Positions 58,701-64,000 of a DNA stretch of 64,000 bases are shown here, one piece after another. A program made the position numbers and the translations under genes. Location of the stretch: the NCBI GenBank assembly GCA_964023205.1, contig OZ026835.1:9630414-9694413 (forward strand), written 5' to 3'. Source of the DNA: Lutraria lutraria (lineage: Eukaryota > Mollusca > Bivalvia > Venerida > Mactridae). Below the pieces are notes generated by a model, which did no database searches, was not told the origin of the DNA, and saw only the letters and a program-made list of their open reading frames with translations. How positions within the stretch are numbered: position 1 is the stretch's first letter; every line of letters begins with the position of its first letter.

Positions 58701-60801
58701 ATTTGCTTTCCTTCTGATAATCTGACTTGCGAATCGCCCGTCGCGGTAATGTCAATTTCTGACAGTTAACCAAATGACAGAGAAACCATAATGAATTTCT
58801 GTAAGACAAATCAGCCTGCTTTTCAAATAACTTTCCCGATGACCGCGGAACATATAGACTGCCTCGGACAACATCAGCGAAACCAATGGTGACGTTAAAT
58901 AAATATGAAAATAAAGAAAAAGTTGATCCTTTTTGGCGTCTAGTCCCAAGTACTGTGTCTAATTTATGTTAGTATTATTGTGAATATTTTCAGGCAGTGG
59001 ACTTGCTGACAAAGGCTATACATTTGAGTACAACTTCCAGAGATGATAATATACTTGAACACTTGTACTTTGATAGAGGCAATTCCTACAAAGATATGGA
59101 GCAGTATGAACATGCCTTGGTGGTACGTATCAACATTACATCATGTTGATATATTAAAGCACCCGTCAACATAAATTGTGTCATTTGTGACTGAAAACTT
59201 TTTTAAAAAATTGTTTTGATCGAAATAAAAAATAAGTTGTAATTGATATAATATATTCATCAAAATGAGGCCGAGACGAAGTGAAGGTTTGGCGAACCCC
59301 CGTAGCTGTGCTACAAACAGTTCCAAGGCGGTACCCTGCGGCAGACTGTGTTTTATCCTTTATACCTATAGGAAGTGACTATGTTAAGTGGGTTTTGTTT
59401 TGGCGGGATTTGAGACAAGTAGTATTTTTAGGAAGTGGTTTTTTTTGTATTTTAAGGGACCGTTTTCCTATCTACATGTATATCAAAAACATGATAATTT
59501 TCAAACGTTTTGATGAACATCAAGCATATTTGAAGTAAAGATCAAAATAATGTTATTTTGACCACCAAATATGGCTCTAATGTTGTGAACAAACGACATT
59601 AAACACAAATCAATTTGACAAACAAACCACAATACTCCGTACACAGTTTGCATAATGATTCAGAACAGAACAGAACAGAACATTCAACACAGAAGTTATA
59701 AGAATACTAGATATAAAAATGTACGTATATGACATATTTCAGGACTTTGAAGCTGTTTTGAGATTTAATCCTCGGCGAGTATCGGCACATGGAAATTGTG
59801 GAGCTATCTATCACTTAAATGTAAGTTAGTTTTAGCAACAAACATGTTTCAAATCAGAAGTTCAGAACTGATAGCGACCAAACAGAAACTTCATTTGCCA
59901 TAGTTTCAAATTAAGGAATGTAATTGTAACATACATGTTATTACATTATAATGTCGTATGAATTTCGTTGTACATGTATATTTTACTTTTTAGATATTCT
60001 TGCGCACATCTTTGGTAAGGTTTTTGTTAACATTTATGTTTTTGTATTGTTTTGTTGTCACGAAGAAGCAATCCACAGTCAAACATGAGAACAATAACCA
60101 TCTGTGGTGAACAAACAATAAATGGCTTTTTGCAAAATTTGCCCTTTTAAATAAATCATACACGCATTTACAACAATCGGCGTTCAAATGGTGGCCGTTC
60201 TTCACAGATGGATATTAATTCGAGTTTGACAGTATATACACATAATACGACTTTTATATTATCATCCTATCTTTCTTTTACCATTGTTCCACACTCTGTT
60301 AACTTCCTATATGTATCCAAGAGTTACATCTGTAGAAACCTGTATCTTACATTCGTCTTGTTCTTTTAACTGCTCATCTGTCTTATCTGTGTCAGTCACA
60401 TTAACTAACAAGTGTGTTATGTAAATGCGTGCAATCTGTGGTGTTAATGGTTGTACTAATTGTTATTTCGTTATTTTGGAAAAAAAGATCTAAATTTGTA
60501 TCGAAAATTCAAGTTAATATGTACATTGCTAATAAGACGATGCACTGAAAATAAGCTACCATGTATCTATATATCATTTTGTAAAATATGTAAATGACTG
60601 TATATAAACCACGCACATTCATACGTGTATTTCAAAACATTTGCTGAATCTAAATATGATTAATTTTTACAGGGTGACGTTAAAAAGGCCAAGTTCCATT
60701 ACAACATGGCAGCTGAAATTGACCCGGAAGATGAAATTAACAAACATAATCTGGAAAAACTCGAACGACTTCTACATCAGCGCGGAATGGCGGCCGACTG
60801 A
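19461..60801 (+). CDS. TMTC1: TMTC1-type transmembrane O-mannosyltransferase, 18 exons, 876 aa
   Basis: TMTC proteins are ER multi-pass proteins with C-terminal tetratricopeptide repeats; family members O-mannosylate cadherin-type domains. Exons: 19461-19792, 32225-32402, 37525-37598, 39757-39909, 41127-41187, 41492-41595, 47957-48161, 48968-49101, 49592-49756, 51520-51633, 56038-56181, 56646-56857, 57149-57284, 57808-57952, 58515-58652, 58994-59122, 59743-59820, 60673-60801. All sites are GT/AG, phases agree, total 2,631 nt. Order: first membrane helix ~34-54; acidic VHDD motif at 61-64 (the GT-C-type catalytic position); HPIHVEA at 164-170; GRADVLA ~176-182; CKE at 222-224; TMTC/DUF1736 core with CYDW, SIPLVE, FPVGFVLAERVLYIPS (399-414); TPRs from ~470 to ~866. 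The segments RNLATI, GSIPLVE and LPHNAKVHFNYANLLKD resemble TMTC1 more than TMTC2-4. Length is close to human TMTC1. No break seen. Introns total about 39 kb. Confidence 0.93.
21831..21988 (+). mobile_element. Diverged MITE of the CAGTGCAACCTC family
   Basis: It shares successive blocks with the better copy at 38557-38731: CAAAATTATG, GAGGTTGTTGCT-like segments, TTAATAGTTAAAT, AAAAATCA, and a 3' GGGAGGTTGTTGCTCA. Its right end reads GCACTG followed by TA, matching a Tc1/mariner-style CAGTGC terminus. The left terminus is eroded, so the start is approximate. Confidence 0.6.
22772..22915. repeat. Impure ACN/CAA trinucleotide tract
   Basis: Over about 140 bases the plus strand is dominated by ACA/ACG/ACT/CAA triplets, giving Thr/Asn-rich plus-strand and Val-rich minus-strand open frames. 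These frames are products of the repeat, not genes. It is an old, interrupted microsatellite. Confidence 0.75.
24423..24440. repeat. (AT)n microsatellite
   Basis: A short uninterrupted AT dinucleotide run in TMTC1 intron 1. Confidence 0.8.
24703..25130. repeat. Diverged tandem duplication, ~215-bp period, two copies
   Basis: AAAAATACTG occurs at 24703 and again at 24918. Each is followed at matching distance by AATGTCATATGTGGTAAT and TATTGGCA. The copies differ substantially elsewhere, so the duplication is old. It lies just left of the 25441-28301 element. Confidence 0.65.
25740..26345. repeat. ~204-bp tandem repeat, about three diverged copies
   Basis: GATCTGACGAGGAAAATATT at 25961 recurs at 26165 (GATCTGACGAGGAAAATATTT-type), and a weaker third copy lies about 200 bases upstream near 25767. 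Each copy carries in order a CACTTTTTGCGACA-like block, a GTGAAGATAT block, a TTCTTCCAT/TTTTGACA block and a TTTCGCGAT..GATTATGA block. It is internal to the 25441-28301 element. Confidence 0.75.
27420..28085. repeat. Degenerate short repeats (TTTCATGATATAA / ATTTCTTTC motifs)
   Basis: Words such as TTCATGATATAA, TTTCATAATGTAA and CATTTCTTTC recur about every 30-60 bases, with longer echoes (CTTCAGCTGATGAAT / CTTCAGCTGATAATTCG; GGTCTTGAG..AAATCGAACAAAACTTTCAT seen twice). The spacing is irregular, so this is a decayed complex tandem array within the right half of the same element. Confidence 0.6.
28908..29170. repeat. 30-bp minisatellite, ~9 units, with a 120-bp higher-order pattern
   Basis: The unit is close to AACTACGACCACTCTAAAAA plus TAAACGTATG. 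Variants (AACTAAGGCC, TCTAGAAATAAGC, TGTACTACG) recur in a four-unit, 120-bp order, so it grew by block duplication. The 30-bp period leaves a minus-strand open frame repeating VVVVHTFIFR, which is an artefact of the array. Confidence 0.9.
30839..31215. repeat. Minisatellite of ~18-bp TATGTACAATTGACCCT units
   Basis: The left part has loose 17-19-bp units; the middle (about 31007-31150) is a regular 36-bp dimer of 17-bp and 19-bp units differing in TTTTGTACAA versus TTATATGTACAA. It lies in TMTC1 intron 1, about 1 kb before exon 2. Confidence 0.9.
32225..41595 (+). CDS. TMTC1: TMTC1 exons 2-6 (first half of the membrane domain)
   Basis: Exons 32225-32402, 37525-37598, 39757-39909, 41127-41187 and 41492-41595 encode residues ~112-301. 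They carry the helix around VVNVCLHVLVTILFVY (125-141), HPIHVEA (164-170), GIVGRADVLAAVFYLLSF (173-190), a helix around LAPFIMSLVLTGAAMLCKE (206-224), GVTAIGICVIYDV (226-238), and the loop RTLPKFIPSANPASFSDS that precedes the TMTC/DUF1736 core. Exons 3 and 5 are very short (74 and 61 nt) but have good acceptors and donors and keep phase. Confidence 0.9.
32403..37524. other. TMTC1 intron 2 (5.1 kb), no recognised element
   Basis: Apart from an imperfect TCCG/TCTG microsatellite near its start (32553-32588), I see only AT-rich sequence. No exon, inverted-repeat element or long repeat could be supported. Confidence 0.6.
32553..32588. repeat. (GTCC)n/(GTCT)n microsatellite
   Basis: Tandem tetranucleotides GTCC then GTCT, about nine units, in TMTC1 intron 2. 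Confidence 0.85.
37613..37770 (-). mobile_element. MITE copy (CAGTACAACCTCTCC end), inverted relative to 38557-38731
   Basis: After a TA (37611-37612) the sequence CAGTACAACCTCTCCAGAGC begins, and for ~150 bases it parallels the reverse complement of 38557-38731, including ACAACAACCT, AGCATGA, TTTAACTATTA and AGCAACAACCTCTCAACA. The far end is truncated or eroded. It starts only 14 bases after exon 3 ends. Confidence 0.75.
38557..38731 (+). mobile_element. 175-bp MITE, TA-flanked, CAGTGCAACCTCCCC ends
   Basis: CAGTGCAACCTCCCC follows TA at 38555-38556; the right end GGAGAAGTAGCACGG is followed by TA at 38732-38733 and is an imperfect reverse complement of the left end. TA flanks and CAGT-type ends indicate Tc1/mariner mobilisation. 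Related copies lie at 21831-21988 and 37613-37770. Confidence 0.75.
39910..41126. other. TMTC1 intron 4, ending in a minisatellite
   Basis: AT-rich sequence with no exon. Its last 230 bases hold a GTACACAATT minisatellite (40893-41098) that stops about 28 bases before the exon 5 acceptor. Confidence 0.7.
40893..41098. repeat. ~14-bp minisatellite (CTGTACACAATTCT units)
   Basis: About 13 units of 13-15 bases built on TGTACACAATT, with CTCTGT, CGCAGT and ACACTGT variants. Open frames on both strands here are by-products. It abuts the exon 5 polypyrimidine tract. Confidence 0.9.
41668..41820 (-). mobile_element. tRNA-derived SINE, minus strand
   Basis: Read on the minus strand it has a tRNA-like head (GAATGGCAATGG then CTGACTAGC), CCCCTCACCGTTGCTCGAAT at the B-box position, and a 3' part with AGCTTACCGAAGGATGGTGG. 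The same order appears at 62236-62416. One oddity is a 10-bp local duplication (CTAGTGATAG twice) in the head. The architecture matches SINEs I associate with bivalves, which is recollection rather than a search result. Confidence 0.65.
41941..42125 (+). mobile_element. Second tRNA-derived SINE family, plus strand, 5'-truncated
   Basis: A B-box-like GTGAATTCGATCTTCGGGC is followed by GGTCGAAGTTAGTAAGTCAT and, near the end, TAGCAGTTATTTGTGGAGAA and CACTGGTTCT. This is a different body from the neighbouring minus-strand SINE. The tRNA 5' half is missing or too diverged to recognise. Confidence 0.55.
46411..46444. repeat. Imperfect palindrome related to 3286-3317
   Basis: CAAGAACTTATATACATACA runs into a right arm ending GAAGTCCTTG. 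It shares arm and loop words (CAAG.ACTTATAT, GTATGTA/TACATAC) with the perfect hairpin upstream of YJU2. Confidence 0.5.
47726..47881. mobile_element. 156-bp hAT-like MITE with 35-bp TIRs and 8-bp TSD
   Basis: CACAGGCTACCGGCATGTGA at the left and its reverse complement at the right extend to 35-bp arms with about 33 matches. GTTTGAAT flanks both ends exactly (47718-47725 and 47882-47889), the 8-bp hAT signature. Between the arms, a 22-bp unit (ATCTATTATTACTCTATAAT..) is duplicated in tandem (about 47788-47831). Its right end is only 75 bases from the exon 7 acceptor. Confidence 0.92.
47957..49756 (+). CDS. TMTC1: TMTC1 exons 7-9 (TMTC/DUF1736 core, last helices)
   Basis: Exons 47957-48161, 48968-49101 and 49592-49756 encode residues ~302-468. 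Exon 7 gives TYGYLWAYNFWLLLSPFSLC, YDW, GSIPLVE, RNLATIV and a helix; exon 8 gives PFVPASNLLFPVGFVLAERV, the most conserved family block; exon 9 gives LYIPS (split codon) LGFCMCVAIG and a long helix (VMLATSVLLLLLVI) before ESLFR. The first ~12 residues of exon 8 (TDDKRSSNNILL) are less conserved; its acceptor at 48966-48967 is chosen because it alone keeps phase and opens the frame. Confidence 0.9.
48162..48967. other. TMTC1 intron 7
   Basis: AT-rich, with a GTGGGTGT-rich microsatellite at about 48707-48746. No other feature seen. Confidence 0.6.
48707..48746. repeat. GTGTGGGT-rich microsatellite
   Basis: Irregular GTGTGGGTG units on the plus strand in TMTC1 intron 7. Confidence 0.7.
49372..49570. 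repeat. Unclassified interspersed repeat next to exon 9
   Basis: It begins ATATGCCCGTTTGAAAAACG and includes GGCGGACGGGCGG, ACCAAACTCAATGGAAATGT and GAGATCTCGGTCAAGTTCGA. Its G/C-rich, CpG-bearing make-up contrasts with the intron, and the word order resembles a dispersed repeat known to me from bivalve genomes. No terminal repeats were found. It ends about 20 bases before the exon 9 acceptor. Confidence 0.45.
49757..51519. other. TMTC1 intron 9
   Basis: AT-rich without exon-like frames, apart from a TA-flanked mariner-type MITE (51037-51219). Confidence 0.6.
51037..51219. mobile_element. 183-bp mariner-type MITE, TA-flanked
   Basis: CAGTAAAACAAGATTATAG (51037-51055) pairs with CTATAACCGTGTTCTACTG (51201-51219), about 16 of 19 positions complementary. 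TA flanks both ends (51035-51036, 51220-51221). CAGT termini with TA duplication fit Tc1/mariner MITEs. Confidence 0.75.
51520..60801 (+). CDS. TMTC1: TMTC1 exons 10-18 (TPR domain and C terminus)
   Basis: Exons 51520-51633, 56038-56181, 56646-56857, 57149-57284, 57808-57952, 58515-58652, 58994-59122, 59743-59820 and 60673-60801 encode residues ~470-876. They form about ten tetratricopeptide helical pairs, e.g. NAKVHFNYANLLKDREMTDE, SAHNNMATLL, KALTTLASCL, YYETYVLFGLLYKKQG, TFEQLAVLYYNAGR, EHLYFDRGNSYKDMEQYEHA and ARFHYNMA-like KAKFHYNMAAEIDPED. The C terminus is helical (KLERLLHQRGMAAD) with no retention tetrapeptide visible. The family places this part in the ER lumen. The stop TGA is at 60799-60801. 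Confidence 0.92.
52163..52753. repeat. 30-bp satellite block 1 (GATTAGGGTGGG... units, ~19 copies)
   Basis: Highly regular 30-bp units made of two related 15-bp halves: GGTCCAGATTAGGGT and GGGTCTTATTAGAGT. Blocks differ by CCA/CCT and GTC/GCC variants arranged in larger repeats, showing recent block duplication. Most units contain one TTAGGG. Long plus- and minus-strand open frames here are not genes. Confidence 0.95.
52757..54379. mobile_element. 1.6-kb element with ~70-bp TIRs splitting the satellite
   Basis: The left end GGACATTTGCGATTTAAGAC (from 52757) and the reverse complement of the right end (to 54379) match at most positions over ~70 bases (52757-52826 and 54311-54379), including GACGGTGACGGTG and CGGATTAAATT. 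The satellite joins correctly if the element is removed: the left side ends GGGTCTT and the right resumes ATTAGAGTGG, exactly the unit consensus. A short frame at 54020-54220 looks like a Tc1/mariner transposase remnant. No obvious target duplication was found. Confidence 0.8.
54020..54220 (+). pseudogene. Possible Tc1/mariner transposase helix-turn-helix remnant
   Basis: A 66-residue open frame contains KGRIDDRYLVDAVRPQQKRP followed by LAELIRD and a downstream ITKRTE. It resembles the second helix-turn-helix of Tc1-like transposases (a GRxR...DRyiv..vRR..r.t..eL pattern). No DDE catalytic domain follows and the frame stops, so it is at best a relic inside the non-autonomous element. Confidence 0.4.
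54380..56004. repeat. 15/30-bp satellite block 2 (~54 unit-lengths)
   Basis: Same unit and orientation as block 1 but more diverged in its left two thirds, where GGGGTGGG insertions, GGCGGGG, ATCAAAGTGG and AGTTGTCC variants occur. In the right third (about 55570-55800) the array drops to the 15-bp half unit GGGCCTTATTAGAGT in long runs. It ends about 33 bases before the exon 11 acceptor. The 200-residue plus-strand frame (VGLIRVVLIR repeats) is an artefact. Confidence 0.95.
56182..60672. other. TMTC1 introns 11-17
   Basis: Introns 56182-56645, 56858-57148, 57285-57807, 57953-58514, 58653-58993, 59123-59742 and 59821-60672 are short and AT-rich. Only intron 16 stands out: 59266-59460 is G/C-richer (GAGGCCGAGACGAAGTGAAG, GCGGTACCCTGCGG) and may be an unclassified repeat, and a CAGAA microsatellite sits at 59661-59682. 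Confidence 0.65.
59661..59682. repeat. (CAGAA)n microsatellite
   Basis: Four tandem CAGAA units in TMTC1 intron 16. Confidence 0.85.
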
Positions 60802-61989
60802 TGGTGCTGCTTTGGAGATCAGAGCTAAACAATCAAAATGTTGAGAGAACTTGAACAACCGCCGAGATGGCTCAAGATAGCAATCAGGTTTACAAATTGG
60901 TTCAACAAGGAACACTGTTGCTAGTGATTAGACATCGGTTAAAAATATATTGTCGTGAATCGGTTTGAATTCGTTTGTTAAATGATGCGGCTTATCAAGT
61001 GACTGATCGGTTCTAGTCGTTTTTTATGCGCATTGTACCAAAGTCACCAATGGGTTGTCGCGACACTGATGGCTGTATTGGAAAGAGCACAACAAGCATT
61101 ATATTTCAATGTGGAGTCGACTGACTACAACATGAATGAATTACTGCAAACGATTTGATATTCGTCACACTCATTCGTAAGACCTCGGTAACGTCCGTCG
61201 ATGGGAAAAACGAAGTTCTCTCGCATGAACTATACTTCCTGTCATTAGCAGATCTCTTCGTGCAGTCGATGAATATAAAGAGACAAGCTATTTTATATCA
61301 GAGACCATAAATATATTGTAAGTACAGTCCAGCCTGTCATAACGACAACTTAGATATAAAGACCATCTCATTATACCGACCTCTTATTTTCGGACGTCAT
61401 GATTTTAATGTACTCGTATTAATTACCGGAACTACCTCCAGTTAAGTGTATATTATATACGTCATTATTATTTGTTAATGACGTCGCATAGCCTATTTCT
61501 ACTCCAAACAAAGTGAAATTGTTGATTGTATATAAAATCTTATTTATACAATATGTACAGTCATTATAATTATACACTTTTATTATATTTTTTAAAGATT
61601 ATTTACATACATAAAGTTGTATTTATTTTGATTCAGTTGCAATTCCTTGTATAAGCTATATTTCATTTTTTCTGAGACCTTACTATAACCGAGTTCTATA
61701 TATAACCCTGTTTACTGCATACTCCATACATATTATATAATTATATATACAAATGTAGTTGTTTTCCAATACAAGTGATAATGCCAAATATTGCGTTGTT
61801 TTCATTTCAAACTGTTTAACACTATTCTCATAGACACTACAATTACACAACGTTTTCAGTGTTGTAAATGTGCTGCAATAGCTATTGTCAATGATTAACA
61901 AAAACACCATTTCATAATCGCATTCTATCAGTCCGCAGTCAGCGATTCAATTTTTTTTAATCTCGTACTGCGTTCCAACTCAATACAAC

Positions 61990-62170
61990 TTGCTTCCTGC
62001 CTTTCTTGGACGAAGATCCACAAGGGTGATCGGTGGTCAAGCAGTTGTTACTTACTGGGCTACTAAACGAAAGGTATTGGGTTCGATTCTTTTCAATATT
62101 TCATGGATACTTTTCAGTATCACATCCCAACTACCTTTAAAAAAAGTTTAAAAAATCACGAGGAACGGAT
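61990..62170 (+). mobile_element. tRNA-related SINE, plus strand
   Basis: An A-box-like GGTGGTCAAGCAG (62032-62044) and a B-box GGTTCGATTCT (62080-62090) are spaced as in tRNA genes, with CTACTAAACGAAAGG between. The flanking stems do not form a proper acceptor, so this is a tRNA-derived SINE head rather than a functional tRNA. Confidence 0.5.
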
Positions 62171-62235
62171 GAGTCGTGAATCGGTGCACGATAAAGAACA
62201 AGGAAAAATTATTCGAAAAAAATAGGGATAATGTT

Positions 62236-62416
62236 GTTTTCATTAGGGTTCTACACCATTAACAGTAGATGAAGACCCTAGACGTTCACCCAGGTAGAAT
62301 CATCGATATTCCGTAAGCTAGCCGGACAGTTTCCTCACATGTGATATTGAGGTTCGAGATCACAGCGGCGAGGGACTAGTGATTACTAGTCAGAAACCGT
62401 AACCACTCGAGGTGGC
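62236..62416 (-). mobile_element. tRNA-derived SINE, minus strand, same family as 41668-41820
   Basis: On the minus strand: GCCACCTCGAGTGGTTACGG (A-box region), CTGACTAG..TCACTAGTCCCTCGCCG, TCTCGAACC (B-box), then GCTAGCTTACGGAATATCGA and ATTCTACCTGGGTG in the 3' body, ending near a GGGTCTTCATCTAC stretch. Its order of blocks matches the copy at 41668-41820. Confidence 0.7.
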
Positions 62417-62967
62417 ATAAAGTTGGAACGCCTTTCTCAGTTCACGATTCAATTCAAAATGAAAATAACAAATGTTATACATGTAGTACACATAGTCAAA
62501 ACAACAATCTGACATCACACCTGGGCAGCATTTTAAATTAAAATACGTTAAAGATGCAACATCAAAATTTATAATTATAAGCAACAATTAAAATAAATAG
62601 AGTAATTAAAGCCTAATGGAATACTAGTATATGCCCAATGAAGTTTGTTCGATTAATCAAAATGTAATTAGTCAAAGTTTTATGAATATTTAGTTCATTT
62701 GATGTATAATACTATTATAATGACGCAGGGCCGTAATTTGGTATCAAAACGGGGCTGTAACTGACTACCCCCCTCTTCCACGTTGTAAAAAATCTAAAAT
62801 TAGCCACGCCAATGTGAAATTGCTTCCTATGAGGAGGTTGTATTCGTTCCTGATAATGAATTATTTAAATCATACAAATTTGTATGACAATATGTGACTG
62901 TGTCGTGAAACCACGATTCGTTCTGGTTAAATATATAATATTTTATAGCAAACATCTCTTTTACTAA

Positions 62968-63271
62968 AATAAGTAATCAGTTTATTTTCTTTGCTCTTGA
63001 TGATCTTTAATGCTCCTCAATTATGTAATTTCATGAGGAACAGCCTTGTGTATTTCATAAATCTCGATATGCACATACTCTGTTAGATAAACAAGTCTAT
63101 AGTTATAAAAACCCATGATGTAACTCAATTGTTTATTTTACAATGCTCTTAGTAATATTCTATGCTCCTCAGTTATGCAATATATGAGGAGCAGCCAATT
63201 GTATTTCATGAACCACGTAATACACACACATTGTTGTATAAACACCTTGTGACTATATATATAGGGGAGTA
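62968..63271. repeat. 152-bp tandem duplication (TGCTCCTCA units)
   Basis: TGCTCCTCAATTATGTAAT at 63011 recurs as TGCTCCTCAGTTATGCAAT at 63163. The repeats also share ATGAGGA(A/G)CAGCC, TGTATTTCAT(A/G)A and GTTTATTTT blocks at the same spacing. It may lie within the LTR of the neighbouring retrotransposon. Confidence 0.75.
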
Positions 63272-63540
63272 ACGTGGTTCATAAAGTTTTCAGAGTTTTT
63301 CAGTTTCAGTTTTTCAAGTGCAGTTTTTAATTCATTTTTTAGAGAGTTTTTAGTGATTTTTTAAGAAATGGTCTTCTTAAATGTTCAAGGTTTACTTCAA
63401 CACTGAATAACTCTCAGTGTTCAGCACATGTTCTATAAGCTATTTCACGTGTTCCTCGTGCTAATTTCTAGACGTTGTGTATATACAATTGCTCCTCAAA
63501 CTGGCGAAAATCACGTGAAAACGCAATACCTGTTTTTAGA

Positions 63541-63642
63541 CTGTATTCTTTGCTCCGCACGCGCCTTTTCCGTGTTAAAATGATTTCTTTGTTCCGCACA
63601 TGCTATTTTCCGTGTTGAACGAATTTGTTTGCTCCGCACATG
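63541..63642. repeat. 39-40-bp tandem repeat, ~2.5 copies (TTGCTCCGCACATG)
   Basis: CTCCGCAC / TTCCGCAC / CTCCGCAC occur at 63553, 63592 and 63632, each followed by a TTTTCCGTGTT block where complete. It lies directly past the end of the retrotransposon pol frame and could be the start of its 3' LTR or UTR. Confidence 0.7.
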
Positions 63643-63646
63643 TTTA

Positions 63647-64000
63647 TTATGAACATTCTACTGGATAAAGTAAATTGAGAGGCCTTCCTACTTCATTCCC
63701 AGATGGTAACATAACCTTTGCAGATCGTACATTTCCGTCTCGGTTTTTGATCAGCTTTGTTTTTTTCCCATCCTCCAACTACCTCTTGATAGCTTGTCTT
63801 TGATTAGAACAATATGTACAACTCGAGCTGGAAATGGATAACTTGTTTTTCGAGATTTTAATGAAAACTGCATACGTTCACGAAGACTCATTATGTAATC
63901 CTTTTGAGGTAACAAAATTGGGTATCTAGCACCTTCACTGAGACATGCGTTTCCTAGTGAGATAGTACTCATGCAGACAGTGAGAGCTGAAACAAGAAAT
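63647..64000 (-). pseudogene. BEL/Pao-type retrotransposon pol, C-terminal end, frameshifted
   Basis: The minus strand is open from the window edge to 63751 and encodes a segment with SLRERMQFSLKSRK, then VLIKDKLSRGSWRMG. This is the pattern of the domain (DUF5641) that follows integrase in BEL/Pao elements. The frame stops at 63751-63753, but the continuation of the same domain is readable in another frame down to a TAA at 63647-63649. The break maps to a run of seven A (minus strand) just after the RMG motif, so this copy carries a one-base frameshift. The rest of pol and gag would lie to the right, outside the window. Sequence to the left may be its 3' LTR. Confidence 0.6.

Larger units (their letters stand above)
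60802..63646. other. TMTC1 3' UTR and downstream region
   Basis: No clear AATAAA follows within ~700 bases of the TMTC1 stop, so the transcript end is undetermined. A CAGTCCAGCCTGTCATAACG start after TA at 61324-61325 and a CTATAACCGAGTTC...TTTACTG stretch ending near 61717 may be the two ends of a mariner-type element. Two SINE-like units follow (61990-62170, 62236-62416), then a 152-bp duplication and a 39-40-bp repeat that may belong to an LTR. Confidence 0.5.

Noticed and set aside
62032..62104. Candidate functional tRNA gene
   Set aside because: A and B boxes are present but the acceptor and anticodon stems do not pair, and the body continues as a SINE-like unit.

Overview
The window is animal nuclear DNA: AT-rich, intron-dominated, with canonical GT/AG exon boundaries and many short transposable elements. 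The organism is probably a bivalve mollusc. That is an inference from the style of the tRNA-derived SINEs and other interspersed repeats and from the long introns; no sequence search was possible. I resolved three complete protein-coding genes by joining exons whose splice phases all agree, plus the end of a BEL/Pao-type retrotransposon at the right edge.

Layout: 1-3493 holds no recognisable exon and may include the 3' UTR of an upstream gene. 3494-9123 (+) is the splicing factor YJU2 (7 exons, 388 aa). 11420-16736 (-) is a 210-aa ankyrin-repeat protein (6 exons), convergent with YJU2. 16737-19460 is the divergent intergenic region, with a TATA-like box ahead of the third gene. 19461-60801 (+) is a 41-kb TMTC1-type gene (18 exons, 876 aa), an ER multi-pass membrane protein with C-terminal TPRs. 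60802-64000 holds tRNA-related SINEs, duplications, and a BEL/Pao pol fragment on the minus strand.

The three genes look like unrelated neighbours: a spliceosome step-1 factor, an ankyrin adaptor, and an ER O-mannosyltransferase. The unusual content is in the introns. (i) One ankyrin-gene intron carries three elements nested inside one another, two with clear target-site duplications. (ii) TMTC1 intron 1 carries a 2.86-kb element with 30-bp terminal inverted repeats and a 7-bp duplication, built largely of internal tandem repeats. (iii) TMTC1 intron 10 carries a 15/30-bp G-rich satellite containing TTAGGG in most units. It is split by a 1.6-kb inverted-repeat element and runs to about 30 bp from the exon 11 acceptor. 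(iv) Several small inverted-repeat elements carry 6-bp target duplications, or sit within tens of bases of TMTC1 exons. I found no CRISPR array, operon or certain ncRNA gene.
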